Shown: in pieces, positions 1 to 6,921 of the stretch
Layout: each line of letters begins with the position of its first letter
Position numbering within the stretch: the stretch's first letter is position 1
Source of the DNA: Granulicella tundricola MP5ACTX9
Lineage (GTDB): Bacteria > Acidobacteriota > Terriglobia > Terriglobales > Acidobacteriaceae
DNA: 64,000 nt
Assembly (NCBI RefSeq): GCF_000178975.2
Contig: NC_015064.1
Location: 1,116,001 to 1,180,000 of the forward strand
Direction: 5' to 3'
Notes under the pieces: generated by a model
Told to the model about the DNA's origin: nothing
The model's database searches: none
The model's input: the letters and a program-made list of their open reading frames with translations, nothing else
Program-made: the position numbers and the translations under genes

Positions 1-838
1 TGGGAATGCATTTTTCACAGATGTCGAGTTCCTACTAGATCATGCTGCGGAGCATCAAGCGACGTTATACGCGGCGATAGAGGAGGCAAGTTGGTGCAGT
101 CCCGCGTGGAGCTTCGTTACTGCTTACTACTGGTCTTTTTTTTCAGTATTGGCTCTCACGAGGCTTGCCGGGGACAGCACGTGGTTTTTGGATAAGACTG
201 CTCTCATCGCAATGGAGAAATTGGCACAAACATCATCAGGACGACCCGGAGCAGGTACGCAATTCATGACCGTCAGCCTTGATCTTAATGGCGACGCTGA
301 AGTGACGATCCGCCCGAGTGGAAAGAATAACCATGAGGCTGTTTGGAATCGTGCCATGTTACTTTCCAAGCGAGTCCTCGCTTCCGCTAATAAAGCATCC
401 TCTTTGGACGAGTATCGGTTTTGGAAATGCATCGTTGAGGCGGGATTCCTTCTGGGGGAGGCTTGGCCTAGCCATCTTCGAAATGATGTCAACTATATTC
501 CGGGGTACGCGTACGGAGAGGTAAGAAGTGTTGGCATCATAAAGACCGCGGCAGACGTAAGACGGCTCAAAGATATGAGTTTCCGAGACTTTCTCAACGA
601 TTTTGAAAGCGAGCTTTACCGGATTACATCCGGTGTCGCAGCCCTAACTTCCCCTGAGTACCTAGTAAAATTAGCTTTGCTTAATGCCTTTGCCGTGTCT
701 TTGGTAGCGAATTCCCTTCACAAAGATATTTTGAGCCGTGTTGATGGGGATTTTCGATGGTCGCGTATGAGACAAAGATTTCTTGAGCAGCGGGTCTCAA
801 CATCGTTCGGAAATATCTGGCCTTTCGAGGCTCACTAG
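1..838 (+). CDS. Unknown protein, 5' end cut by window edge
   Basis: The reading frame is open from position 2 to the stop at 836-838, so the TTG at 149 is internal and the true start lies left of the window; at least 278 residues are visible. I do not recognise the family. The visible protein is mixed polar and helical, with an aromatic stretch (SFVTAYYWSFFSVL, about residues 38-51 of the visible part) that is too interrupted to be a confident membrane span, and no catalytic motif I can name. Its base composition is clearly lower in GC than genes to the right, which suggests acquired DNA. A decayed toxin-antitoxin locus follows 50 bp downstream, which fits the edge of an accessory region. 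Real-gene call rests on the long open frame and the lack of a competing frame. Confidence 0.6.
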   Translation, partial: GNAFFTDVEFLLDHAAEHQATLYAAIEEASWCSPAWSFVTAYYWSFFSVLALTRLAGDSTWFLDKTALIAMEKLAQTSSGRPGAGTQFMTVSLDLNGDAEVTIRPSGKNNHEAVWNRAMLLSKRVLASANKASSLDEYRFWKCIVEAGFLLGEAWPSHLRNDVNYIPGYAYGEVRSVGIIKTAADVRRLKDMSFRDFLNDFESELYRITSGVAALTSPEYLVKLALLNAFAVSLVANSLHKDILSRVDGDFRWSRMRQRFLEQRVSTSFGNIWPFEAH

Positions 839-888
839 GTGTTACTAAGTTTCTTGCCTTAGCCATCCCACTTAGCTAACCTCAAAGC

Positions 889-1152
889 ATGGAAGTCAAC
901 GTCCATCACGCCAAGACCCACCTCTCCAAGCTCATCGCCGCTGCCGAGAGCGGGGAAGAGGTCATCATCGCCCGCGCCGGCAAAGCCGTCGTCAGGATGG
1001 TCCCCGTCGCTCCACCCGCCTGCAAATCCAGCAAAAACCTGCGTGGCTCCGGCATCGGCAAGATCTGGCTCGCGCCCGATTGGGATTCGGACGAAACCAA
1101 CCTCGAAATCCAGAAGCTCTTCGAAGGCTCAGCGTCCGGCGACCCTGAATGA
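889..1152 (+). CDS. Type II antitoxin, Phd/YefM family
   Basis: 87 residues. The N-terminal half (MEVNVHHAKTHLSKLIAAAE, then GEEVIIARAGKAVVRMVPV) is the Phd/YefM fold, the DNA-binding dimerisation domain that represses its own operon; the C-terminal tail would neutralise a PIN-domain RNase. In this class the toxin gene normally overlaps the antitoxin stop by ATGA, and exactly that overlap is seen at 1149-1152, but the toxin frame ends after 11 codons (next entry). The antitoxin itself looks intact, with the usual length and an ending rich in acidic residues. It is therefore probably an orphan left after toxin decay. No strong ribosome binding site is visible before the ATG. Confidence 0.85.
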   Translation: MEVNVHHAKTHLSKLIAAAESGEEVIIARAGKAVVRMVPVAPPACKSSKNLRGSGIGKIWLAPDWDSDETNLEIQKLFEGSASGDPE

Positions 1153-1220
1153 GAGTTCTGGTCGACACCCACACCTTCCTCTGAACTCACCAACGATCCC
1201 AAAAGCTCCCGCAAAGTCCC
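1149..1220 (+). pseudogene. Remnant of a VapC-like PIN-domain toxin
   Basis: ATG at 1149 overlaps the antitoxin stop and reads MRVLVDTHTFL then TGA. MRVLVDTHTFLW is the canonical start of PIN toxins, carrying the first catalytic Asp. Restoring two G residues after CTCTG (about position 1183) would give FLWELTNDPKSSRKV, the next conserved PIN segment (usually LTDDPKLS). After that the sequence no longer resembles a PIN domain in any frame, and a 12-bp hairpin follows at 1295-1325. The toxin is therefore frameshifted and 3'-truncated. Family identity is established knowledge; the two-base loss is inferred from frame restoration. Confidence 0.75.
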
Positions 1221-1285
1221 TTGTAACTATTTCCGTCCAGTACGCCCAGACGCTTCTCAGACCTGCCCTTCGCCCCCACCACAGG

Positions 1286-1325
1286 CAAAAAGTCCGAGAT
1301 CGGGCTACCCACCAGCCCGATCTCG
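1286..1325 (-). terminator. Rho-independent terminator of the 1362-1637 gene
   Basis: Perfect 12-bp inverted repeat (CGAGATCGGGCT at 1295-1306, AGCCCGATCTCG at 1314-1325, 7-nt loop). Read on the minus strand the stem is followed by GACTTTTTG, a U run typical of an intrinsic terminator. It lies 36 bp after the stop of the minus-strand membrane protein gene. Confidence 0.75.
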
Positions 1326-1361
1326 CCTCATGTCCGGCGAGTCTTCCTCCCACCAGGCGCT

Positions 1362-1637
1362 CTACTTGATGAGTTGATATGCGTGCCAGGTATAGATCCC
1401 GATCACGCTGGCGGTAGCAAGACCCGCAGCGCTGCCAAGGATGCGCACGATGGGATCGAGCCGCGTGACCTTGCGGACGATCTCGGTCTGCTCCTCATGG
1501 GCGTTGATGTCGCGTTCATCGTTGAGGAACAGTTGCTCGTCTTCGTAGCGCGTGAGCTGACCGCGGTAGATCAGCATAGCCATGAAGCAGGCCGCCAGGA
1601 CAGCCCAGACGATCAGAAGTACAGGATTGACGCTCAT
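1362..1637 (-). CDS. Small membrane protein of unknown function
   Basis: 91 residues with two predicted membrane spans: PVLLIVWAVLAACFMAMLIY near the N-terminus and ILGSAAGLATASVIGIYTW near the C-terminus. Between them is a charged segment (about residues 28-60, rich in E, D, R and N), possibly a short coiled coil. The frame extends upstream to 1667, but the ATG at 1637 is preceded by GGGGAGGAG at a good distance, so MSVNPVLL is taken as the start. A strong intrinsic terminator follows, so it is probably monocistronic. I do not recognise a named family. Confidence 0.7.
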   Translation of the reverse strand: MSVNPVLLIVWAVLAACFMAMLIYRGQLTRYEDEQLFLNDERDINAHEEQTEIVRKVTRLDPIVRILGSAAGLATASVIGIYTWHAYQLIK

Positions 1638-1879
1638 AATGGATTCTCCTCCCCGCAGGGGGTTCAACGTTGGGGTACCGGTCCGGGTGCCGGGCGGGTC
1701 AGCTTTTCTAGCAGCTGGCTCGTGGGGAACTCGGTCCTACGGTGTTGAACTATACTCCCGCGAGAAATCGGAAAGCCATGAAAATCCGTGGAACTTTGCT
1801 GATCTTTGGTTCAGCTTCCTGCGCCCGGAAGTAAGTTCCGGAAGTGTGACCCGAACCGCGCGGGCCGCCCGGAAACGGA

Positions 1880-2059
1880 CTACTTGATCATGGAAAGGTG
1901 GATGAGGTAACCGGCAATGGAGACCGCGATCAGGACCAGCACTCCCAGGCCGAGAATGAAAAAGGCGGCCTGCTTGCGGGTCTTCTCGGTCGGCTGCGTG
2001 ATGCCGAAGACGTTGATGAAGGTGTCGGCGAGAAAGTAGAGAACGGGCATACCGTCCAT
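1880..2059 (-). CDS. Short membrane protein, 59 residues
   Basis: Begins MDGMPVLYFLADTFINVFGI and continues TQPTEKTRKQAAFFILGLGV before a hydrophobic stretch (LVLIAVSIAGYLIHL) and ends SMIK. The layout is an N-terminal amphipathic helix, a short polar loop, then one membrane span (about residues 33-55). It was found by direct translation of the minus strand. Synonymous-type codon choice and the absence of another gene in this interval support it. Function unknown. No strong Shine-Dalgarno sequence is visible. Confidence 0.55.
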   Translation of the reverse strand: MDGMPVLYFLADTFINVFGITQPTEKTRKQAAFFILGLGVLVLIAVSIAGYLIHLSMIK

Positions 2060-2231
2060 TATGCGCCCGGCATTTGGTCAGGTAGGTTGAATCCCGGCAC
2101 CTGTTTGTGCATCTATTCGAGAGTCAAGGCTTGCGGGTGGGTTGAAGTGAGGACTACACTTGAAGCGTGGAGCATTTTGGTCCGAGTTCGGACTACGTGC
2201 CAGTTTTAGATAGGTTTAAGGAGATTGATTC

Positions 2232-2615
2232 ATGGCGACTGCCCAGGTAACCCCCGAAGTTGTTGAAGCTCCTCCCGTAGCGCCGGCGACGCCGGTGAAG
2301 ATGACCGATGCCGCAATCGGCAAGGTCAAGGAGATTATGGCGACGCAGGATCCGATTCCTGCTGGTCTGCGCATCGGCGTGGTGGGCGGCGGCTGTTCAG
2401 GCTTCCAGTACAGCATGTCGTTTGAGAATCAGAGCGGCATGATGGATAAGGTTCTACGCTTCGCTGACCTCAAGGTCTTCGTCGACGCAACTTCCGCCAT
2501 GTACCTGAACGGTTGCGTGGTGGATTACGTCGAGACGCTAGAGGCCGCCGGCTTCAAGTTTGAGAACCCCACCGTCAAGTCCACCTGCGGTTGCGGCTCT
2601 TCGTTCAGCGTTTAG
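2232..2615 (+). CDS. erpA: Iron-sulfur cluster carrier, ErpA/IscA (HesB) family
   Basis: 127 residues. After a Pro/Val-rich N-terminal extension (about 22 residues) comes the A-type carrier domain starting VKMTDAAIGKVKEIM. The three conserved cysteines are present: GGGCSGFQY (about residue 55) and the C-terminal CGCGSSF (about residues 119-121). These ligate a [2Fe-2S] or [4Fe-4S] cluster passed to apo-proteins. Start supported by AAGGAG 8 bp upstream of the ATG. A strong intrinsic terminator follows, so this is a single-gene transcript. A cysteine desulfurase that could supply sulfur is at 50559-51767. The family has several paralogues (IscA, SufA, ErpA), so the symbol is the best guess rather than certain. 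Confidence 0.9.
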   Translation: MATAQVTPEVVEAPPVAPATPVKMTDAAIGKVKEIMATQDPIPAGLRIGVVGGGCSGFQYSMSFENQSGMMDKVLRFADLKVFVDATSAMYLNGCVVDYVETLEAAGFKFENPTVKSTCGCGSSFSV

Positions 2616-2635
2616 CTTTCGTATGGTTTTACGAA

Positions 2636-2665
2636 GCCCCACCCCGGTGCCGGGGTGGGGCTTTT
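2636..2665 (+). terminator. Intrinsic terminator after the Fe-S carrier gene
   Basis: Perfect 12-bp GC-rich stem GCCCCACCCCGG / CCGGGGTGGGGC with a 2-nt TG centre, directly followed by TTTT, 20 bp after the stop codon. Confidence 0.9.
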
Positions 2666-2745
2666 CCGTTGCTCGCGAAGACACTCCGCAGCCTCACGCG
2701 TCTAACCGAAACAGCCTGAGCTAGGATGGAACGGGGTACTACGAG

Positions 2746-3945
2746 TTGACTGAGTTTGTCGTCAAGCTGGCGGATGAGCGTGGCAAGGTGCAGGAGCAGA
2801 CGCACGCCGCTGCCACCGCCGAAGAACTGCGCGCGCGGTTTACGCAGTCCGGGTATTACGTCTATTCCGTCAAGGCCAAGGGCCTGCTGGGCGGCGATGG
2901 CAAGAAGAAGAAGGTCAAGCTGGAGACCTTTCTGGTCTTCAACCAGCAGTTTCTGACCCTGATCAAGGCCGGTTTGCCGATCCTCGGGTCGCTTGACCTA
3001 CTGGCACGCCGCCAAAAGGTGTTGAACTTCCGCGCGCAGCTTGAGGATGTCGCGACGCGCGTGAAGACGGGCGAATCCATCTCCTCCGCCTTTGAGGCGC
3101 AGGGCGGATTCCCCATCGTCTATACGACGACGCTGCTGGCGGGCGAGCGCTCCGGCAACCTGGAAGAGGTGCTGCAGCGTTTCCTGGACTTCCAGCGCGT
3201 CTCGCTGACCTTCCGCAAGAAGCTGAAGGCCAGCCTCATCTATCCTTCGCTGCTGATCGTGATGGTGATCGGGCTGTTTATCTTCCTGATCACGTTCGTG
3301 GTGCCGCGCTTCGCGCAGCTTTACGACCAGTTGAACACGCATCTGCCGGCCCTGACCGTCTTCCTGCTGGACCTGGGTCGAAACGCCCAGACCTACGGGC
3401 TTTATGTGGCTGCGGTGGTGGGGCTGGTCGGCTACCTGATCTATCGATGGATGAAGACGGAGGCCGGCGCGACCACGGTCGACCGCATCCGCATCGCGCT
3501 GCCGGGCGTCGGCGGCATCTGGGTGAAGTACCAGGTGGGGCTGTTCTCGCGCACTCTTTCGACGCTGCTCACAGGCGGTCTGCCGCTGGTGCCGTCGCTC
3601 GAGACGGCGGCAAGGGCGATCGACTCCAAGCAGATTGGCCTGGCAGTCTTCAAGTCGGTCGAAACGGTGCGCGAAGGCAAAGGCCTGAGCGTCAGCCTGG
3701 CCGCAACCAAGGTCTTTCCGGAGCTTGCGATCGAGATGATCGAGGTCGGCGAGAGCACCGGCGCACTGCCGCAGATGCTGAACTCGGTGGCCGAGTTCTT
3801 TGAGGAAGACGTCCAGACCAACCTCACGGCGGCCATGAGCCTGATCGAACCAGCCATCTTGATTGTCATGGGCGTGGTGGTGGTGATCATTCTGATCGCG
3901 CTGTACCTGCCGATCTTCTCGCTGAGCGCGGGGTCGAGCGGTTAG
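2746..3945 (+). CDS. pilC: Inner-membrane platform protein PilC/GspF
   Basis: 399 residues, usual length for the T2SS F family. Two repeated cytoplasmic F domains (about residues 65-190 and 270-385) each end in a membrane span: IYPSLLIVMVIGLFIFLITF and the C-terminal ILIVMGVVVVIILIALYLPI, with another span near residue 225. Motifs such as GLPILGSLDLLARR and GERSGNLEEVLQR are diagnostic. The protein is the membrane platform on which the PilB/GspE ATPase (5028-6665) acts to extend pseudopili or pili. TTG at 2746 is the start that begins the conserved region (MTEFVVKLADE). A terminator follows, so it is separated from pilB by two small genes, unlike the usual adjacent arrangement. Confidence 0.92.
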   Translation: MTEFVVKLADERGKVQEQTHAAATAEELRARFTQSGYYVYSVKAKGLLGGDGKKKKVKLETFLVFNQQFLTLIKAGLPILGSLDLLARRQKVLNFRAQLEDVATRVKTGESISSAFEAQGGFPIVYTTTLLAGERSGNLEEVLQRFLDFQRVSLTFRKKLKASLIYPSLLIVMVIGLFIFLITFVVPRFAQLYDQLNTHLPALTVFLLDLGRNAQTYGLYVAAVVGLVGYLIYRWMKTEAGATTVDRIRIALPGVGGIWVKYQVGLFSRTLSTLLTGGLPLVPSLETAARAIDSKQIGLAVFKSVETVREGKGLSVSLAATKVFPELAIEMIEVGESTGALPQMLNSVAEFFEEDVQTNLTAAMSLIEPAILIVMGVVVVIILIALYLPIFSLSAGSSG

Positions 3946-3990
3946 GTTTTTGTTGAAATTTCGCCGATTCACGCCGATACTGAAGAAGAG

Positions 3991-4023
3991 CCGAAGCGGG
4001 TCTGCCACCCGCCTCGGGTTTTT
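3991..4023 (+). terminator. Intrinsic terminator after pilC
   Basis: Stem CCGAAGCGGGT / ACCCGCCTCGG (one mismatch pair) with loop CTGCC, followed by GTTTTT, about 45 bp after the pilC stop. Confidence 0.75.
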
Positions 4024-4029
4024 ACAGCG

Positions 4030-4131
4030 TTAGCCCAGCAAGTACAGGACAAGCGCGCCGAGTGTCATTGAGAGGAATAATTTCCAATCGACGATCACTT
4101 CGACGCGTAACCAGGACTTTCCCGAGTCCAT
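4030..4131 (-). CDS. Single-span membrane microprotein (33 residues)
   Basis: Starts MDSGKSWLRVEVIVDWKLFL and continues into a hydrophobic C-terminus ending ALVLYLLG, i.e. one membrane helix with a charged N-terminus. The frame is open to 4218, but the ATG at 4131 has a perfect AAGGAGG Shine-Dalgarno sequence 5 bp upstream, which is why this short version is chosen. It lies antisense between the pilC terminator and a second hairpin. Function unknown. Very short, so the call depends on the ribosome binding site. Confidence 0.5.
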   Translation of the reverse strand: MDSGKSWLRVEVIVDWKLFLSMTLGALVLYLLG

Positions 4132-4155
4132 ACGCAACCTCCTTAGTGAGAGATG

Positions 4156-4178
4156 AGCCCGGTTGGCGCCGGGCTTTT
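4156..4178 (+). terminator. Hairpin with T run, possible terminator
   Basis: AGCCCGG (4156-4162), loop TTGGCG, CCGGGCT (4169-4175) then TTTT. Oriented for plus-strand transcripts; it lies upstream of the minus-strand microprotein, so it may insulate pilC read-through. Confidence 0.5.
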
Positions 4179-4269
4179 CGCTTGTTAGGGCGAAACCTGA
4201 GCGACCATCGATGCCCATGCAAGCGTGCAGTTCACAGGAGGGTGCGTTGATTGTAGAGGTGGCTCAGGT

Positions 4270-4713
4270 ATGAAGATGTGTCGATTTGCGCTGGTGGGCT
4301 GTTTTCTCCTCGCCGGGTGCCAAAGTAGTCCAAAGCCAGATACCGCCGCGGGATTCGGCACCAAAGCCGTCAGCCTTCGCGGAACCTACGGCGTCGCCCA
4401 GGGTGGCGTGACGGAACCGGTGCTGAAGGTGGACGAGACCAAAACCGGCCACGCCTTTGAAGAGCGAATCACCGGGGAATGGCGTCTTGACCCTAACGTG
4501 CCGCATGTGGCGACCGAGTCTGAAGTCAAGCGTGCGCTCGGACTGGATAGCGTCACCGGCTTCCCGGTCTTCGGGTTGGCGAACGACCAGGAGATGCTCC
4601 TGAAGGTCCCGGCCGGCTGGACCCACGGGGAACTGGCCGCGAAGAGCGGATTCATCCTCGTCAGCGGTGGGAAGGCTGTAGCGGCTCAGAAGATTGAGCT
4701 AGGCGGCCAATAA
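4270..4713 (+). CDS. Small lipoprotein of unknown function
   Basis: 147 residues from ATG 4270 (MKMCRFALVGCFLLAGCQSS). The N-terminus is a signal peptide with a lipobox LLAGC, so the mature protein would be a membrane-anchored lipoprotein starting at Cys17. The remaining chain is polar, with repeated Gly and a C-terminal portion (GWTHGELAAKSGFILVSGGK) that looks like a compact beta domain; no family recognised. Upstream in-frame ATG at 4225 would put a non-hydrophobic extension before the signal peptide, so 4270 is preferred. It lies inside the pilus locus between pilC and pilB and may be a pilotin-like accessory, but this is only positional inference. Confidence 0.7.
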   Translation: MKMCRFALVGCFLLAGCQSSPKPDTAAGFGTKAVSLRGTYGVAQGGVTEPVLKVDETKTGHAFEERITGEWRLDPNVPHVATESEVKRALGLDSVTGFPVFGLANDQEMLLKVPAGWTHGELAAKSGFILVSGGKAVAAQKIELGGQ

Positions 4714-4819
4714 CGGGTATGTCCCAGGCAAGATCGTTTTGGGAAAGTCAATGCTTTGGGCTTTGCTCTCATCGGGTGAGGGTAGGTTACGCGGCATTAC
4801 ACTTGTACCGGGTGATCTT

Positions 4820-4984
4820 ATGAAAGAACTTAGGTATGAAGATCTAAACGAAGACACGCAGGCGTTTCTGGACAGCTGCCTCGCGTTGAACGAACCACTT
4901 CTCCTCACGGACGAGGATGGCAAAGGTCTCGTAAAGTTCATTCCGATACAGCCTTCGGAGCAAGTCGCCGACAATTCCCGGTAA
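4820..4984 (+). CDS. Short protein resembling an antitoxin-type domain
   Basis: 54 residues: MKELRYEDLNEDTQAFLDSC, then LALNEPLLLTDEDGKGLVKFIPI and a short tail. The pattern of an acidic helix followed by a strand pair ending in VKFIP resembles the Phd-like antitoxin fold, but no toxin partner is adjacent. The frame extends to 4739; ATG 4820 is preferred because homology-like character begins there. It ends 43 bp before pilB. Function not assigned. Confidence 0.45.
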   Translation: MKELRYEDLNEDTQAFLDSCLALNEPLLLTDEDGKGLVKFIPIQPSEQVADNSR

Positions 4985-5027
4985 AGTAAGACGTTGACGG
5001 AAAACGAGTAACGGAGTCTTACTGCAT

Positions 5028-6665
5028 ATGGCGACACCGATAGCGATACCAATTCCTGTGAACGACATGGGTCTGGATGAGACCGAGCGGGCCCGCGCGC
5101 TGGCCAAGCGCTATCACTCCGAGTTCGTCGACCTGAAGAACTTCAAGATCCAGCATGAGCTCTTCAAGAGCGTGCCCGTGGACATGATGTTCCGGTACAA
5201 CTTCGTGCCGCTGGAGCAGGCCGGCGGCCGCCTGGCCATTGCGGTCTCCGATCCCAGCAAGCTGATGGTGCTGGACGAGATCTCCGGCCTCCTCGGCACG
5301 CGATTGGTGACCCGCGTCGCCACGCTCAGCCAGATCACGGACCTGCTCAAAAAGACCGAGCAGTCCCAGCGCGTACTCGACGAAGCCAGCGAAGGCCTGG
5401 CCTTCGACGTGCTCTCCAACGAGGAGAACGCGGACGAGAATATCTCGATCGAGAAGCTGACGGCCGATGACGACATCTCGCCCATCATCCGGCTCGTCGA
5501 TACGACCATCTTCACCGCGCTCGAACGCCGTGCATCAGATATTCACCTCGAGACCTTCGACGACTCGCTGTTGGTCAAGTACCGCATCGACGGCGTGCTC
5601 CAGCAAGCCATGGCGCCCATCGCGCGCGAGCATCACCAGACCATCCTCTCCCGCATCAAGGTTATGTCGGAGCTGGATATCGCAGAGCGCCGCGTCCCGC
5701 AGGACGGCCGTTTCCGCGTCCGCTACAAGGGCCGCCTGATCGACTTCCGCGTCTCCATCATGCCCACCGTGCATGGCGAAAATGCCGTCCTCCGTGTGCT
5801 GGATAAGGAGTCGATGTCGGAGAAGTTCACCAAGCTCTCGCTGGACGTGGTGGGCTTTGCGGAGAAGGATCTGACCCGCTTCCGTCGCTATATCAAGGAG
5901 CCGTACGGCATGGTGCTGGTCACCGGCCCCACCGGTTCCGGCAAGACCACCACCCTCTACGCCGCGCTCAATGAGATCAAGTCCGAGGAAGACAAGATCA
6001 TCACCATTGAGGACCCGGTCGAGTACCAGATCCGCGGCATCACGCAGATTCCGGTCAACGAAAAGAAAGGCCTCACCTTCGCGCGCGGTCTCCGTTCCAT
6101 CCTCCGTCATGACCCGGACAAGATCCTGGTCGGAGAGATTCGCGACGCCGAGACCGCGCAGATCGCCATCAACTCCGCGCTGACGGGCCACCTGGTCTTC
6201 ACCACCGTCCACGCCAATAACGTCGTCGACGTGCTGGGCCGCTTCCTGAACATGGGCGTCGAGCCGTACAACTTCGTCTCCGCGCTCAACTGCATCCTGG
6301 CCCAGCGGCTGGTGCGCCAGATCTGCGAGTTCTGCGTCCGCGAGATTCATTACACAGACGCAGAGCTGGTGGAAAATGGCCTGGTGCCGGATGAGTGGCG
6401 CGGCGTCGTCTTCAAGGAAGGTGCGGGCTGCATGGAGTGCTCGGGAACAGGGTATCGTGGACGTTCCGCCATCCACGAACTTCTGGAACTCGACGACGAG
6501 ATCCGCGAGATGCTGCTGAACAAGAAGCCCGGCAGCGAGATTCGCAAGAAGGCCAAGGATAAGGGCATGATGTTCCTGCGCGATTCAGCGCTGGACCGCG
6601 TGCGCGAAGGCGTCACCACCTTGAAGGAGATCAACAAGGTGACGTTCATTGAGGCGGGACGTTAA
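5028..6665 (+). CDS. pilB: Pilus assembly/secretion ATPase PilB/GspE
   Basis: 545 residues. N-terminal GspE-N/MshEN-like domain (about residues 15-150; PVDMMFRYNFVPLEQAGGRL), then the hexameric ATPase core. Walker A GPTGSGKTT is near residue 301; the Asp box (IEDPVEYQI), Walker B (ILVGEIRDAETA) and His box (GHLVFTTVHANN) follow. A zinc-binding tetracysteine insert is present: CEFC near residue 433 and CMEC near 467. These features mark an assembly (not retraction) ATPase. It powers PilC (2746-3945) from the cytoplasm. First gene of a tightly packed run: the next gene starts 5 bp after its stop. Confidence 0.95.
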   Translation: MATPIAIPIPVNDMGLDETERARALAKRYHSEFVDLKNFKIQHELFKSVPVDMMFRYNFVPLEQAGGRLAIAVSDPSKLMVLDEISGLLGTRLVTRVATLSQITDLLKKTEQSQRVLDEASEGLAFDVLSNEENADENISIEKLTADDDISPIIRLVDTTIFTALERRASDIHLETFDDSLLVKYRIDGVLQQAMAPIAREHHQTILSRIKVMSELDIAERRVPQDGRFRVRYKGRLIDFRVSIMPTVHGENAVLRVLDKESMSEKFTKLSLDVVGFAEKDLTRFRRYIKEPYGMVLVTGPTGSGKTTTLYAALNEIKSEEDKIITIEDPVEYQIRGITQIPVNEKKGLTFARGLRSILRHDPDKILVGEIRDAETAQIAINSALTGHLVFTTVHANNVVDVLGRFLNMGVEPYNFVSALNCILAQRLVRQICEFCVREIHYTDAELVENGLVPDEWRGVVFKEGAGCMECSGTGYRGRSAIHELLELDDEIREMLLNKKPGSEIRKKAKDKGMMFLRDSALDRVREGVTTLKEINKVTFIEAGR

Positions 6666-6670
6666 GAACG

Positions 6671-6913
6671 ATGAAGATGGGAAAGTTCGTGTTCGGTCGC
6701 GCGGTGCTTTGGATACTGGTGGCGCTGCTGCTGGGGGGCGGGTACGCGCGGCGCATCTGGGAGTTCCGCTCTGCCGGTCTGCCGCTGGGTTGGGCACCCT
6801 ACACCTTTCTCGCCGTCTGGATTGCGGTGTTGGTCTTCTGGCTGGTGGCAGCGGTACGGCAATGGCAGGGCAGGGCTGAAGTTCGGAAAAATGCGGAGCG
6901 GAAGGTAGTCTAG
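6671..6913 (+). CDS. Small two-span membrane protein in the pilus operon
   Basis: 80 residues. Two hydrophobic stretches: AVLWILVALLLGGGYA (about 11-26) and TFLAVWIAVLVFWLVAAV (about 46-63), with an Arg/Glu-rich C-terminus predicted cytoplasmic. It sits 5 bp after pilB and 8 bp before pilM, so it is co-transcribed with the pilus assembly genes. No named family recognised; a role in the inner-membrane platform is inferred from position only. Confidence 0.65.
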   Translation: MKMGKFVFGRAVLWILVALLLGGGYARRIWEFRSAGLPLGWAPYTFLAVWIAVLVFWLVAAVRQWQGRAEVRKNAERKVV

Positions 6914-6921
6914 AGACACAC

